In this document: one piece after another, positions 45,513 to 55,667 of the stretch
Layout of the letters: each line of letters begins with the position of its first letter
How positions within the stretch are numbered: position 1 is the stretch's first letter
Assembly: GCA_030054145.1 (NCBI GenBank)
Contig: JASGCK010000002.1
Span: forward strand, 138,031-202,030
Reading direction: 5' to 3'
Origin: Cytophagales bacterium
Lineage (GTDB): Bacteria; Pseudomonadota; Gammaproteobacteria; Burkholderiales; Burkholderiaceae_C
Length of the DNA: 64,000 bases
Notes under the pieces: generated by a model
Told to the model about the DNA's origin: nothing
The model's database searches: none
Seen by the model: the letters and a program-made list of their open reading frames with translations, nothing else
Translations under genes and position numbers: made by a program

Positions 45513-46118
45513 TTACCCTTCTAAGTCCTCGTCGGTAATGCCGTAGGCCGTAAAAGCCGCGCCGCTATTGACCTCCAGCGATACGCCCTCTTTGGGCATG
45601 ATGATGCGCGCAGGAATGCCCACCGCTGTTGCGCCCGCAGGTACGGGCTTAATCACCACCGCGTTGCTGCCAATCTTTGCACCATCGCCAACGGTAAATC
45701 CACCCAGCACTTTGGCGCCCGCACTCACCACGACGTTTTTACCCAATGTAGGATGGCGCTTCACACCTTTGTAGAGCGACGTTCCGCCCAGCGTCACGCC
45801 TTGGTAAATGGTGCAACCATCGCCAATTTCGGCGGTCTCGCCCACCACCACGCCCATGGCGTGATCGAAAAAAACACGCTCGCCCACAATCGCGCCAGGA
45901 TGAATTTCGATGCCCGTCAACCAACGCGAAAACACCGACAGAAAGCGTCCCAGCCATTTGATGCCAAAGATATGACTCATCCAGCAAATATGTGCGGCGC
46001 GGTGCAAGATGACCGCGTGCAAACCTGGGTAGCACGTAAGCACCTCAAACCAATGACGCGCCGCAGGGTCGCGCTCTAAGATGCAAGCAATATCGGATCT
46101 GATTCGTTTAAACATCAT
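45513..46118 (-). CDS. cysE: Serine O-acetyltransferase
   Basis: First step of cysteine synthesis from serine and acetyl-CoA. 201 residues: short N-terminal helical domain, then a left-handed beta-helix with hexapeptide repeats (IEIHPGAIVGERVFFDHAMGVVVGE and the loop YQGVTLGGTS). The C-terminal tail that binds cysteine synthase and gives feedback control is short, as in the EpsC/plant-like short form. Start is ATG ATG. Confidence 0.95.
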   Translation of the reverse strand: MMFKRIRSDIACILERDPAARHWFEVLTCYPGLHAVILHRAAHICWMSHIFGIKWLGRFLSVFSRWLTGIEIHPGAIVGERVFFDHAMGVVVGETAEIGDGCTIYQGVTLGGTSLYKGVKRHPTLGKNVVVSAGAKVLGGFTVGDGAKIGSNAVVIKPVPAGATAVGIPARIIMPKEGVSLEVNSGAAFTAYGITDEDLEG

Positions 46119-46124
46119 TTGATT

Positions 46125-46913
46125 CTAAGAGCGCTTGATGCTCGCTCTTTGCGCGGCTCTAGCAATGCCTCTTAGGATATTAATTTCTTCATCTCTGAGC
46201 TGAGCGCGATTAAAAATTTGCTGCATCCGTGGCATTAGTTTCATCGGCAAATCGGGATCTAAATAACCAATATTCAGCATCATCTCTTCCCAGTGTTTGA
46301 GCAATCCCGCAATCTGTTTTGCATCCGCCATTTTTTTCGATTCGACGTGCGGATTCGCCGCATCCGCCTGCGGATATGGCGGCCATGTTTTTGCTTGAAT
46401 CAATTGCCACTCATACGCAATCAATTGAACCGCCGAAGCCAAATTGAGTGAGCCAAACTTGGGGTTGGTTGGGATTTGCAGCGCCACGTGACAGCGATAC
46501 ACATCCTCGTTTTTCATGCCGTAGCGCTCAGAGCCAAATAGAAAAGCGATGCCCTTGTCAATGGAGTCAATGCTTGCATTGCCCTCGGTAGCGACTGCAT
46601 TGCGCGCGGCAAACGTCTCCAAGTGTTCGCGTGGCGCACGAGTTGGCGGACCAAAATCTCGCGCCGTCATCGCCGTCGCACACAGGTGCGTCATGCCGTC
46701 CAGCGCTTCGTCTAATGTGTCAACAATGCGGCACTTGTCCAAAACGTCGTTAGCGCCGCTGGCACGCTGGATCGTCTCTTCGCGGCGCAGCACATTCGCC
46801 CAGCGCGGCGCGACCAGCACCAGGTCGTCAAAACCCATAGTCTTCATCGCACGCGCCGCCGCGCCCACATTGCCTGCGTGGCTGGTGTTAATCAAAATAA
46901 AGCGTGTATGCAT
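46125..46913 (-). CDS. trmJ: tRNA/rRNA methyltransferase, TrmJ type
   Basis: SpoU-family 2'-O-methyltransferase: [26 protein letters not shown] at the N-terminus, [17 protein letters not shown] and [14 protein letters not shown] in the knot region. 262 residues from the ATG at 46913; the frame is open to 47051 but that part overlaps the divergent suhB gene. In E. coli, TrmJ methylates position 32 of several tRNAs and sits near suhB, as here. Confidence 0.9.
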   Translation of the reverse strand: MHTRFILINTSHAGNVGAAARAMKTMGFDDLVLVAPRWANVLRREETIQRASGANDVLDKCRIVDTLDEALDGMTHLCATAMTARDFGPPTRAPREHLETFAARNAVATEGNASIDSIDKGIAFLFGSERYGMKNEDVYRCHVALQIPTNPKFGSLNLASAVQLIAYEWQLIQAKTWPPYPQADAANPHVESKKMADAKQIAGLLKHWEEMMLNIGYLDPDLPMKLMPRMQQIFNRAQLRDEEINILRGIARAAQRASIKRS

Positions 46914-46929
46914 CGTAAAATCAATAGCT

Positions 46930-47760
46930 ATGACAAGTAACATCCATCCCATGCTCAACATCGCCGTCACTGCGGCACGCGCTGCGGGGGCCATCATCAA
47001 TCGCGCGGCTCTCGATATTGAGTCCGTTCGTGTATCCACCAAACTAGCCAACGATTTTGTGACCGAGGTCGATCAAAACGCTGAACGCGCCATTATCGAG
47101 ACTTTGCTCACGGCTTATCCCACACACGGCATTTGGGCCGAAGAATCAGGTCAAACGCACGGCAACCCAAACTCCGATTTCATGTGGATCATCGATCCGC
47201 TAGACGGCACCACCAACTTCATCCACGGCTACCCCGTTTACGGCGTCAGCATTGGTTTGGCAGTCAAAGACAAACACGGCAACCTCAAGATGAATCAAGG
47301 CGTGGTGTACGACCCCACGCGCAACGATTTATTCACCGCATCCAAAGGACGCGGCGCATACATGAACGACCGCCGCATCCGCGTGGGCAAACGCATCGCG
47401 CTAAAAGACTGCTTGCTCACTACCGGCTTGCCCTTCCGCGCAGGCGACGACCCCAAACCCACGCTCGCCATTTTGGGCGACGTGATGACGCAGTGCGTCG
47501 CCATCCGCCGCGCAGGCGCAGCCGCGCTTGATATGGCCTACGTCGCCGCAGGATTTGCCGACGGCTACTTCGAGACAGGCCTCTTCCCGTGGGACGTAGC
47601 GGCAGGTTCGCTGCTCATCACAGAGGCTGGTGGCTTGGTGGGCAACTACTCGGGCGAAGCTGATTTTTTAGAAGCCAAAGAAGTAGTGTGCGGCAATCCC
47701 AAGGTCTATGGGCAATTGGTGGGCGTGCTCTCGAAGTATTCGACGTTCAACGCTAAGTAA
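46930..47760 (+). CDS. suhB: Inositol-1-monophosphatase family protein SuhB
   Basis: 276 residues. Metal-binding motifs of the IMPase family: [30 protein letters not shown] and [15 protein letters not shown]. It is also a ribosome biogenesis/antitermination cofactor in E. coli. The ATG at 46930 is 16 bp from the divergent trmJ start; the much longer open frame from 46549 is the antisense of trmJ and is rejected. Confidence 0.94.
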   Translation: MTSNIHPMLNIAVTAARAAGAIINRAALDIESVRVSTKLANDFVTEVDQNAERAIIETLLTAYPTHGIWAEESGQTHGNPNSDFMWIIDPLDGTTNFIHGYPVYGVSIGLAVKDKHGNLKMNQGVVYDPTRNDLFTASKGRGAYMNDRRIRVGKRIALKDCLLTTGLPFRAGDDPKPTLAILGDVMTQCVAIRRAGAAALDMAYVAAGFADGYFETGLFPWDVAAGSLLITEAGGLVGNYSGEADFLEAKEVVCGNPKVYGQLVGVLSKYSTFNAK

Positions 47761-47794
47761 ACCCAAGAAATTGAATAATTTTTAAGGATGAACG

Positions 47795-49021
47795 ATGGCA
47801 GCATACGCAGCACCACCGAGAATTGAATACCTGAGAGTAGAAAATTTTCGCGCACTTAAAAATATTGAACTCAAAAATTTAACTCCGTTGACCGTCCTGC
47901 TAGGTCCAAACGGGAGTGGTAAGTCAACAATTTTTGATGTTTTTAATTTTCTGTCTGAATGCTTTCAAAATGGTCTGCGTCAAGCGTGGGATCGACGTGG
48001 TCGAGGTAGAGAACTCAAAACTCGCGGATCTAATGGCGCAGTCGTCATCGAGTTGAAATACAGAGAAAAAAAAGACTCTCCGCTTATCACCTATCACCTT
48101 GCTATTGACGAAGGGACAAATGGTCCTTTTGTTAAAGAAGAATGGCTTGCATGGCGCAGGGGTACTAAAGGACAGCCCTTCCGATTTCTTGAGTATTACG
48201 GAGGAAAAGGACGCGTTATCAGCGGAGAGGTTCCCGATGCCCAAGACAACCGATTGGATATCCCCTTAAGAAGCGCCGATCTGATTGCTGTCAACACGTT
48301 AGGGCAAATCGCTGATCATCCACGCGTGGCCGCGCTGCGAGATTTCATTACAAATTGGTATGTGTCATATTTGTCGATTAGCCAAACAAAAATCGAATCG
48401 GAAAGTGGGCCTCAAGAGCGCTTGTCAAAAACAGGAGACAACTTATCCAACGTTATCCAATACCTGCAAGAGCAGCATCCTGAACATTTAAAGAAAATTA
48501 TGCTCGCTCTAAGCCAGCGAATCCCAAGGCTTGAAAAAATTGATGCCGAACCGATGGCCAATGGCAATCTGTTACTACGCCTAAAAGATGCGCCTTTCGA
48601 TAGGCCCGTTTTAGCTAAATTTGCATCTGATGGAACGCTCAAAATGCTGACCTATCTGACCGTTCTATATGACCCGAATCCTCCTAAATTCGTTGGCATT
48701 GAAGAGCCTGAAAATTTTTTACACCCACGCCTTTTATTAGACTTGGCTGAAGAATGCCGTAGGGCAAGTGAGCGTACGCAAGTTCTAGTTACAACACATT
48801 CACCATTTTTTCTCAACGCTTGCAGGGCTGAAGAAGTGCGTGTTTTGTATCGTAACGAACAAGGCTATACACAAACCGTTACAGCCTCGGACATTAAAGG
48901 AGTACCTGAATTTCTGAAAACTGGCGCAAGCCTTGGGCATCTTTGGATGGAAGGACAATTTGGATTCAGCGACCCATTGACCAATCATGGCGAACCAAAA
49001 CGCGCATCGCCTAAAAAATGA
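47795..49021 (+). CDS. AAA ATPase (predicted ATPase, ABC/OLD-like) of a two-gene module
   Basis: 408 residues, single-chain ABC/SMC-like ATPase: Walker [17 protein letters not shown] at about 33-48, a central region of about 200 residues, and the C-terminal signature/Walker [21 protein letters not shown] followed by the switch histidine [16 protein letters not shown]. It resembles AAA_21-type ATPases such as those in OLD and PARIS-like pairs. The stop overlaps the next gene's start (ATGA). Base composition is visibly more A/T-rich than the flanking suhB and mutS, suggesting acquisition. Confidence 0.85.
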   Translation: MAAYAAPPRIEYLRVENFRALKNIELKNLTPLTVLLGPNGSGKSTIFDVFNFLSECFQNGLRQAWDRRGRGRELKTRGSNGAVVIELKYREKKDSPLITYHLAIDEGTNGPFVKEEWLAWRRGTKGQPFRFLEYYGGKGRVISGEVPDAQDNRLDIPLRSADLIAVNTLGQIADHPRVAALRDFITNWYVSYLSISQTKIESESGPQERLSKTGDNLSNVIQYLQEQHPEHLKKIMLALSQRIPRLEKIDAEPMANGNLLLRLKDAPFDRPVLAKFASDGTLKMLTYLTVLYDPNPPKFVGIEEPENFLHPRLLLDLAEECRRASERTQVLVTTHSPFFLNACRAEEVRVLYRNEQGYTQTVTASDIKGVPEFLKTGASLGHLWMEGQFGFSDPLTNHGEPKRASPKK

Positions 49022-49638
49022 AAGACACCGCTGTAGACCACATTGAAATCCTAGTGGAAGAGCCCTCCATGGAGGTGGCATTAGATTCGCTTTTGCCAAA
49101 GATGATTGGGCATCGAATCAGATATGACATTAGAAGATTTCAATGCAAAGCCGAACTACTTAAACAATTACCTTCTAGACTTAGCGGCTACGCAAGTTGG
49201 TTGCCAACAACTTCTTGCATCGTTGTGTTGGTTGATCGCGATGACGAAGATTGCAAAGCATTAAAAAAAACATTAGACAAGATAACTGTAGATGCAGGAC
49301 TAACCACACGCTCGAATCCAAAACGAAATAAAGTTCAAGTGATCAACCGTATCGCTATTGAAGAGCTTGAAGCATGGTTTTTCGGCGATTGGGCTGCGGT
49401 ACTAGAAGCTTATCCGCGCATGGATGTCAACCTCCCAAATAAAGCTGGATTTCGCAAACCTGATCAAATTAAAGGTGGGACTTGGGAGGCCCTAGAGAGA
49501 GAGCTGAAGAAAAAAAATTATTTCAAAACGGGTTTACGGAAAATTGAATGTGCTCGTGAAATTGCGGCTCGTATGGAACCAAGTCGCAACACTTCACCAA
49601 GCTTTCATGCCTTCAAAGATGTCTTCTCCAACCTTTGA
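49018..49638 (+). CDS. DUF4276/TOPRIM-like protein paired with the ATPase
   Basis: 206 residues. TOPRIM-like pattern: a Glu in the first strand ([15 protein letters not shown]) and the acidic cluster [16 protein letters not shown], the order seen in TOPRIM nucleases. I read this as the DUF4276 family; that name is from memory of the family pattern, not from a search. Translationally coupled to the ATPase gene. Its last 20 bp overlap the start of mutS. No other defence genes are nearby. Confidence 0.75.
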   Translation: MKDTAVDHIEILVEEPSMEVALDSLLPKMIGHRIRYDIRRFQCKAELLKQLPSRLSGYASWLPTTSCIVVLVDRDDEDCKALKKTLDKITVDAGLTTRSNPKRNKVQVINRIAIEELEAWFFGDWAAVLEAYPRMDVNLPNKAGFRKPDQIKGGTWEALERELKKKNYFKTGLRKIECAREIAARMEPSRNTSPSFHAFKDVFSNL

Positions 49639-52333
49639 AAACCACACCCCCATGATGCAGCAGTATCTGCGCGTCAAGTTGGAGTTCCCTGATACGCTGG
49701 TGTTCTACCGCATGGGGGATTTTTACGAGCTGTTTTTTGATGATGCCAAGCGTGCGGCGCGGCTTTTGGATATTACGCTCACGCAGCGCGGTGCGTCTGC
49801 TGGCGAGCCGATTGCTATGGCTGGCGTGCCCTTCCACGCGGTTGAGGGTTATCTTGCTAAGCTGATTCGCGCGGGTGAGTCGGTGGCAATTTGCGAGCAA
49901 ATGTCGGCGCCATCAGGCAAAGGCATTGTGGAGCGCAAGGTGGTGCGCGTGGTCACGCCTGGCACGCTGACGGAGAGCGAACTGCTGGACGATAAACGTG
50001 ACACGGTGCTACTCTCAGTTCATGCCGAAAAGTCCGCCACTGGTCTTGCGTGGCTCTCGCTTACACAAAATCAGATTCAACTCGCCACGTGTCAATCGGA
50101 CGCTATTGGTGACTGGCTCACGCGCATTGCACCGTCCGAATTAATCGTCAGCAGCGATGCGCCTGAGCGCACGATGGATGCCCTGAAGGCCATACTGGAT
50201 AAGGCTTCCACGAGTGCCAAATTGACACTCACGCAGCGCCCTGCTTGGCAATTTGATGCGGCACTGGGCAACCGCAAACTGTGCGAGCAGCTCAAGGTAG
50301 CAAGTCTTCAAGCATTCAACGCAGAGACACCCGCGCTTGAGCCCGCACACGCCGCGGCATCGGCGCTCTTGGCTTACGCCGAGCACACGCAAGGCAGATT
50401 ACTGGCGCACTTGCAATCGCTCGTTGTTGCAAAAGACGACGCGCTGATTAGCTTGCCTGAAACCACGCGGCGTAATTTGGAACTCACGCAAACGCTGCGC
50501 GGCGAGACGGGCAGCGATGCGCCAACCTTGTTCGCGCTGCTAGATACCTGCATGAGTGGCATGGGAAGTCGCACGCTTAAAACATGGCTGCTCAATCCTG
50601 AGCGTTTGCGCACGACCGCGAATCAGCGTTTGGATGCCATCGAAGCGCTGCAAAGTCGCCAGACCGTTCGGGCTGAGTCTGTCCAAGCCCTTAGCGATCA
50701 CACCCTTGGACAAGCTCAGGGTGAACGGGTGATGTATCAACATCTGCGCGAGCAACTCAAAGGCATCAGCGATGTGGAGCGCATCACCGCACGCGTCGCT
50801 TTGCGTCAAGTACGTCCGCGCGAACTAGTGGGGCTGAGGCAAACCTTAGAGGCGTTGCCCAACCTCAAACTTGCGCTCGAACTGTGTACCGTTAGCTCTT
50901 TGCTAAGCCATATCCAGCAAGGCTTGCAAGACAACCATGCCACAAAGTCAATCCACACAAGGCTTGCAGCGGCAATAGCTGGCGAGCCCGCACTATTGGT
51001 ACGCGATGGCGGCGTGATCGCTGATGGCTTCGATGTGGAGCTAGACGAGCTGCGCAGCATTCAAACCAACTGCGACGCATTTTTACTGGACTTAGAAGCG
51101 CGTGAAAAAACGCGCACGGGCATTGCCAATCTTCGTGTGCAATACAACCGCGTGCATGGTTTTTATATTGAAGTGACGCAAGGTCAAGTGGACAAAGTGC
51201 CCGCGGATTACCAGCGCCGCCAAACGCTCAAAAATGCTGAGCGCTACATCACGCCTGAGCTAAAAGCTTTTGAAGACAAGGCGCTCTCGGCTCAGACCTT
51301 AGCGCTCGCTCGCGAAAAAATTTTGTATGAAGCGCTGCTGGACGAATTACAAGATCACTTGAAAGCCTTATCCAGCGTGGCTTCCCGCTTAGGTACTTTG
51401 GATGCGCTGTGCGCCTTGTGCGAGCGTGCAACAACGCTCTCGTGGTCGCGTCCGCGTTTTGTGGACTATCCGTGCTTAGAGATAACGGGAGGTCGTCACC
51501 CCGTGGTTGAGGCGCGGCTCGCCATGAGTGGCAAATCGTTTATTGCGAACAGCGCAGCAATGGGCGCGAAGCAGCGGATGCACATCATCACAGGGCCCAA
51601 TATGGGCGGCAAGTCCACCTATATGCGGCAAACGGCGCTGATTGTGCTGCTCGCCAGCATCGGCTCGTTTGTACCCGCCAGCAGTTGCACGCTGGGGCCT
51701 ATTGATGCAATCCATACCCGCATTGGCGCCTCCGACGATCTGGCGAACGCGCAGTCAACCTTTATGCTAGAGATGACCGAAGCGGCGCAAATTTTGCGCA
51801 GCGCCACGCGCGAGTCGCTGGTGCTGATGGATGAAATTGGACGCGGCACATCCACCTTTGACGGTCTTGCATTGGCTAGTGCTATTGCCAAACATTTGCA
51901 TGACCAATGCCAATCGTTTACCTTGTTTGCCACGCATTATTTTGAGCTGACCGAGTTTCCAGCCTCGCACAAAGCCGCGCTCAACGTACACGTGAGTGCC
52001 GTAGAAAATACAGGAAAAGGAGACATCGTATTTCTGCACGCCATTGAGGCGGGGCCTGCAAGCCGCAGTTACGGTGTGCAAGTAGCCGCCCTAGCTGGGA
52101 TGCCAAACGTCGTGCTGCATCAAGCACGTCATGCGCTGCAAAGCCTTGAATCTAGGGCGTTGCAAGCGAATGATCAAAACGATTTATTTCAAACTGCACC
52201 AACTAGCTCTATGCCAATTGATGATGCAGCACAAAAAATAAAAACGGCTTTGTCCACCATTGATCCTGATAGCCTGACGCCGCGCGAGGCGTTGGATGCG
52301 CTGTATCGGCTCAAAAAACTTCAGTCAGATTGA
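49619..52333 (+). CDS. mutS: DNA mismatch repair protein MutS with in-frame insert
   Basis: 904 residues. Mismatch-contacting Phe-x-Glu in [11 protein letters not shown] (near residue 30), the clamp and lever regions, and the ATPase: Walker [16 protein letters not shown], Walker B-type [15 protein letters not shown], then [12 protein letters not shown]. Start ATG at 49619 lies inside the end of the TOPRIM-like gene (20-bp overlap). Residues about 349-371 ([20 protein letters not shown]) come from the palindromic element at 50664-50729, in a loop between the core and lever domains. MutS otherwise looks intact. Confidence 0.96.
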   Translation: MSSPTFENHTPMMQQYLRVKLEFPDTLVFYRMGDFYELFFDDAKRAARLLDITLTQRGASAGEPIAMAGVPFHAVEGYLAKLIRAGESVAICEQMSAPSGKGIVERKVVRVVTPGTLTESELLDDKRDTVLLSVHAEKSATGLAWLSLTQNQIQLATCQSDAIGDWLTRIAPSELIVSSDAPERTMDALKAILDKASTSAKLTLTQRPAWQFDAALGNRKLCEQLKVASLQAFNAETPALEPAHAAASALLAYAEHTQGRLLAHLQSLVVAKDDALISLPETTRRNLELTQTLRGETGSDAPTLFALLDTCMSGMGSRTLKTWLLNPERLRTTANQRLDAIEALQSRQTVRAESVQALSDHTLGQAQGERVMYQHLREQLKGISDVERITARVALRQVRPRELVGLRQTLEALPNLKLALELCTVSSLLSHIQQGLQDNHATKSIHTRLAAAIAGEPALLVRDGGVIADGFDVELDELRSIQTNCDAFLLDLEAREKTRTGIANLRVQYNRVHGFYIEVTQGQVDKVPADYQRRQTLKNAERYITPELKAFEDKALSAQTLALAREKILYEALLDELQDHLKALSSVASRLGTLDALCALCERATTLSWSRPRFVDYPCLEITGGRHPVVEARLAMSGKSFIANSAAMGAKQRMHIITGPNMGGKSTYMRQTALIVLLASIGSFVPASSCTLGPIDAIHTRIGASDDLANAQSTFMLEMTEAAQILRSATRESLVLMDEIGRGTSTFDGLALASAIAKHLHDQCQSFTLFATHYFELTEFPASHKAALNVHVSAVENTGKGDIVFLHAIEAGPASRSYGVQVAALAGMPNVVLHQARHALQSLESRALQANDQNDLFQTAPTSSMPIDDAAQKIKTALSTIDPDSLTPREALDALYRLKKLQSD
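50664..50729 (+). repeat. Palindromic element inside mutS
   Basis: Arms ccgttcgggCTGAGTCTGTCCAAG and CTTGGACAAGCTCAGggtgaacggg form an inverted repeat of about 24 bp with 14-bp loop; two matched changes in the arms keep the pairing (CCAAG/CTTGG against the usual CGAAG/CTTCG). In frame, about 22 codons. Confidence 0.85.
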
Positions 52334-53133
52334 AGTCTCGCTAGCAACAATTTTCGGCAAGTCGCCAAGTCATAGTCGCTGGTGTTAAACGCAATGTTGG
52401 CGCGAGCATAGCGCGGCTCGCGCGACTCCAAAATCGATTTCAAATCGTCAATCGCTGCACGCTGGGTGGTTCGCGTTGCCGCCATTGGGCGGTTGTCGCC
52501 TTGTGCGCGAACGCGGCTCAAATGATCGAGCGGCTTGGCTTGCAACCAAACCGTGCGGCACTGGCGCAGCAAGAGCTCAAACGTATCTTCACTAGACACC
52601 AGTCCGCCTGGCGTGGCAATCACCACGGGCTCTTTCACAGACACAATGGTGCGCAACGCCTCACGCTCTAAGCGCCGATAGCCTGCCTCGCCGTACAAGT
52701 TATAAATCTCCGCCAAGCTGCAACCCGCAAGCTGTTCAATTTCTCGGCTGGTCTCAATAAACCGAACACCAAGGTCTTTGGCAAGCATCGCGCCCAGCGT
52801 GCTTTTACCCGCTCCGCGCAGGCCAATTAAAGCAATGCGCCCATGACGGTTCGCGCCTATTGTTTTGGAAGAAGTCGTTGCTTGCGCCGCCCTCTCTTGC
52901 AAAGACTCGCCTAGTAACTGCGCAACCGTCAAATCAAATGCCTTCGCCAGTTCCACCAAAATAAGTACCGAGACGTTCCCTGTGCCGCCCTCTAAATTTG
53001 CCAAGTGCCGCTCCGAGATGTGCGTCTCTTGCGAAAGTTGCCTGCGGGTCATACTGAGCTTTGTTCGCAAAAGCCGCACGCGCTCTCCCAGTGAGATTAA
53101 AAAAGGATGGCGAGAATCTGCAATTTGTTTCAT
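52321..53133 (-). CDS. boxR: BoxR/BzdR-type regulator: HTH fused to shikimate-kinase-like domain
   Basis: 270 residues. N-terminal XRE-type HTH ([33 protein letters not shown]) and C-terminal shikimate-kinase-like domain with the P-loop [12 protein letters not shown] and the ATPGGLVSS segment. This architecture is that of BzdR and BoxR, which sense benzoyl-CoA and repress benzoate genes. Divergent from the ligase over 35 bp that contain a TGCA-N6-TGCA operator. Start at 53133; ATG at 53157 would extend into the operator. Confidence 0.95.
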   Translation of the reverse strand: MKQIADSRHPFLISLGERVRLLRTKLSMTRRQLSQETHISERHLANLEGGTGNVSVLILVELAKAFDLTVAQLLGESLQERAAQATTSSKTIGANRHGRIALIGLRGAGKSTLGAMLAKDLGVRFIETSREIEQLAGCSLAEIYNLYGEAGYRRLEREALRTIVSVKEPVVIATPGGLVSSEDTFELLLRQCRTVWLQAKPLDHLSRVRAQGDNRPMAATRTTQRAAIDDLKSILESREPRYARANIAFNTSDYDLATCRKLLLARLQSD

Positions 53134-53152
53134 AAGCGACCAATAGTAACAT

Positions 53153-53166
53153 TGCACAATGGTGCA
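53153..53166. promoter_or_regulatory. BoxR-type operator between boxR and the benzoate-CoA ligase gene
   Basis: TGCA-CAATGG-TGCA matches the TGCA-N6-TGCA operator described for BzdR exactly. It ends only 2 bp before the ligase start codon and is 19 bp from the boxR start, so binding would block both genes. Confidence 0.75.
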
Positions 53167-53168
53167 TT

Positions 53169-54704
53169 ATGACTACATTCAATTTTGCCAATCATCTTTT
53201 TCAGCTCAACCTTGAGCGTGCTAGCAAAGTCGCTTTTATCGACGACGCGCATCGTTTGACTTATGGCGAACTAGCCTTGCAAGCACGGCGCACAGCTAGC
53301 CGCCTTATCCAGCTTGGCCTACGGCGCGAAGAGCGGGTGTTTGTACTCATGCACGACAACGTCGATTGGCCGATTGCGTTTTTGGGTTGTCTGTATGCGG
53401 GCATTGTTCCCGTAGCGGTCAACACCTTGCTGCCAGCGGATGATCTTGCCTATATGCTGGAGCACTCTAGAAGTCGCGCCGCGATTGTGTCTGAGGCGCT
53501 GTTGCCCACCTTTAACGAGGCGCTTGCCAAGGCACCCGCCCACGAAGTCCAGCACACGCTCGTCTCCAAGGCATCTAGCCCGCAAGCCTTTTTGGATAAG
53601 GGTTGCCAGCCTATGCCCAATCCAGCGCCCACACATCCCGACGACATTGGATTTTGGCTCTACTCATCTGGATCGACGGGCAAGCCCAAAGGCACGGTGC
53701 ATACGCATGCCAATCCTCACCACACAGCCGAGTTATTTGGCAAAGCGGTGCTGGGGATCCAAGAGTCCGATGTGCTGTTCTCTGCCGCCAAATTATTTTT
53801 TGCTTATGGACTTGGCAATGCGCTCACATTTCCACTATCTGTGGGCGCAACGGTTATCTTGTCAGCCGAGCGCCCAACGCCAGACATGATATTCAAGCGC
53901 TGGACTGGGGATACGCCTGCACTGACAGGACTGAAGCCCACGGTCTTTTTTGGTGCGCCCACGGGCTACGCGGGCATGCTGGCGTCGCCCAATCTACCAG
54001 CCAAATCTGCAGTCGCTTTGCGGATGTGCTCCTCTGCTGGCGAAGCTTTGCCACGCGAGATTGGCGAGCGATTTTCAACGCATTTTGGCTGCCACATTGT
54101 GGACGGGATTGGCTCGACCGAAATGCTGCACGTGTACCTATCGAATCGCCCAGACGATGTGCGTTACGGCACCACCGGCAAAGCGGTCGCTGGCTACACG
54201 TTATCGCTGCGCGGGGACGATGGACGCGAAGTGCAGGACGGCGAAGTGGGCGACTTATACATCAGCGGCCCAAGCGCCGCACTGATGTACTGGACACGCC
54301 GCGATAAAAGTACCGAAACCTTCCAAGGCGCATGGCTCAAAAGCGGCGACAAATATGTGCGCGATAGCGATGGTTACTACACCTATGCGGGTCGTAGCGA
54401 TGATATGTTTAAGGTTAGCGGTCAGTACGTCTCGCCGTTTGAGGTCGAATCCACACTCATGCAACACGTGGCTGTTTTAGAGGCGGCGGTGGTTGCAGTT
54501 GCTGACGAGAATCAACTCACGCGCGCCAAAGCCTATGTCGTTTTGAAGTCAGGACAAGCAGCAAGTGACGCACTGCGTGCCGAGCTACAGGCGTTTGTCA
54601 AATCAAAACTAGCGCCGCATAAATATCCAAGGCAGCTTGAATTTATTACCGAATTACCAAAAACCGCGACTGGAAAAATCCAACGCTTTAGGCTTCGCAG
54701 TTGA
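53169..54704 (+). CDS. bclA: Benzoate-CoA ligase
   Basis: AMP-forming ligase that activates benzoate to benzoyl-CoA. 511 residues with FNFANHLFQLNLERASKVAF and MHDNVDWPIAFLGCLYAGIVP at the N-terminus, P-loop LYSSGSTGKPKGTVHTH, YAGRSDDMFKVSGQYVSP, and the catalytic Lys in [15 protein letters not shown]. It feeds BoxA-BoxB-BoxC, encoded about 13 kb upstream. Translation starts 2 bp after the BoxR operator, so the leader must be short or the promoter must lie within boxR. A partial decayed copy lies at 55668-56168. Confidence 0.95.
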   Translation: MTTFNFANHLFQLNLERASKVAFIDDAHRLTYGELALQARRTASRLIQLGLRREERVFVLMHDNVDWPIAFLGCLYAGIVPVAVNTLLPADDLAYMLEHSRSRAAIVSEALLPTFNEALAKAPAHEVQHTLVSKASSPQAFLDKGCQPMPNPAPTHPDDIGFWLYSSGSTGKPKGTVHTHANPHHTAELFGKAVLGIQESDVLFSAAKLFFAYGLGNALTFPLSVGATVILSAERPTPDMIFKRWTGDTPALTGLKPTVFFGAPTGYAGMLASPNLPAKSAVALRMCSSAGEALPREIGERFSTHFGCHIVDGIGSTEMLHVYLSNRPDDVRYGTTGKAVAGYTLSLRGDDGREVQDGEVGDLYISGPSAALMYWTRRDKSTETFQGAWLKSGDKYVRDSDGYYTYAGRSDDMFKVSGQYVSPFEVESTLMQHVAVLEAAVVAVADENQLTRAKAYVVLKSGQAASDALRAELQAFVKSKLAPHKYPRQLEFITELPKTATGKIQRFRLRS

Positions 54705-54743
54705 TTGAAATTGATGCCCACTTGAATGACCATCTCCCCAATG

Positions 54744-54775
54744 AAAAAGGCGTTCACTCAACTTGAGTGAACGCC
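54744..54775 (-). terminator. Terminator after the TPR gene (copy of the tRNA-Thr terminator)
   Basis: On the minus strand GGCGTTCACTCAA...TTGAGTGAACGCC (13-bp arms) followed by TTTTTC. It is identical to 56208-56239, and lies in the segment duplicated with the bclA 3' end. It now serves the leftward TPR gene and faces the rightward bclA. Confidence 0.85.
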
Positions 54776-54789
54776 CTTAAACATACTAC

Positions 54790-54806
54790 TGGTGCCGATT
54801 ATCGGA
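54790..54806 (-). repeat. 17-bp remnant of the tRNA-Thr 3' end
   Basis: TGGTGCCGATTATCGGA is identical to the last 17 bases of the tRNA-Thr gene at 56254-56270. It marks the right edge of the duplicated block; the TPR gene stop codon begins at the next base. Confidence 0.85.
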
Positions 54807-55307
54807 TTATCGAAATGCTAATTTTTTGCGGTGTTCGATATTTTGACCAAGTTCACGTGCCGTCATTCTGCCTTCAACCCACGTCGCTGCCTCGAGGTCT
54901 ACACCTGCAATGGCCATCGCCGCAGAGTGGTATTGACCGCAGGCAAACAACGCCTGCCCCATGGCAATTTTTGCAGCATCCAAATAGTAGTCACTATCAA
55001 ACTCCATCGACTTTTGAACGCAATCTTTAAAGCTATCGGATGCTGCATCAAAGTTTTGCAATTTGTACTCAATGACTCCTTTTTCAAAGAGATAGCCTAG
55101 GTCGTTAGGTGCTAAGTCTGTTGCTCTCGCAATCGCCTGTTGTGCTGCCACCCAATTTCCTAAAAATTGAGACACATAGGCAAGTTCGTTCCACGCTTGA
55201 GGATTTTCGTCCTCTTCTTGCGTCCAACGAACGGCTAATTCTTGAGCTTGTTCAATTTTTTCACTCGCTAACAGCTCTTCGATTTCATGCTCTTTATCAA
55301 TAACCAT
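54807..55307 (-). CDS. Uncharacterised TPR-like helical protein
   Basis: 166 residues, acidic, with TPR-like helix pairs: QAWNELAYVSQFLGNWVAAQQAIARATDLAPND and LGYLFEKGVIEYKLQNFDAAS. GAGG lies 5 bp before the ATG, and a terminator follows the stop. Family not recognised; probable protein-binding repeat protein of unknown partner. It sits between two copies of the bclA 3' region. Confidence 0.7.
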   Translation of the reverse strand: MVIDKEHEIEELLASEKIEQAQELAVRWTQEEDENPQAWNELAYVSQFLGNWVAAQQAIARATDLAPNDLGYLFEKGVIEYKLQNFDAASDSFKDCVQKSMEFDSDYYLDAAKIAMGQALFACGQYHSAAMAIAGVDLEAATWVEGRMTARELGQNIEHRKKLAFR

Positions 55308-55368
55308 GATTACCTCGATTCAGTTACTTACTGGTCGCGTGTCATAGTGACAACTTTCATAAAAATCT

Positions 55369-55596
55369 TTAGTCAATCAGTCGGGCAACATCTGCCCCGC
55401 ATTTTCCGCATTGCCCCTCTAGCACCACATATCCGCGTTTGACGCTACCGCGAAAATCAACAATGGTCGTGACACGGCAATGACGGCAGTACACATTTTC
55501 AAGCAGCATGGCGCGAGTGCTTGCAGGGATGCCTAGCCACATGGCTCTCGCCTGTGGTGTGAAATTTGGCAGTGGTTCAATTTTTTCAAGCGGCAT
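55369..55596 (-). CDS. Small zinc-ribbon-like protein
   Basis: 75 residues from the ATG at 55596 (a TTG three codons upstream is possible). Two CxxC pairs, CRHC and CGKC, separated by about 25 residues form a zinc ribbon: YCRHCRVTTIVDFRGSVKRG then LEGQCGKCGADVARLID. Function unknown; the form suggests nucleic-acid or protein binding. Transcribed leftward like the TPR gene, 61 bp before it. Confidence 0.65.
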   Translation of the reverse strand: MPLEKIEPLPNFTPQARAMWLGIPASTRAMLLENVYCRHCRVTTIVDFRGSVKRGYVVLEGQCGKCGADVARLID

Positions 55597-55667
55597 GGTG
55601 GGCAAGTCGAGGGCGCATGGATGCCATCATTCTAGCGCCGCACCTTGGCAGATCGCGCCACTCCCAC

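Noticed and set aside
46549-46929. Long N-terminal extension of suhB
   Set aside because: It is the reverse strand of trmJ in a shadow frame; SuhB starts at the ATG at 46930 as in relatives.
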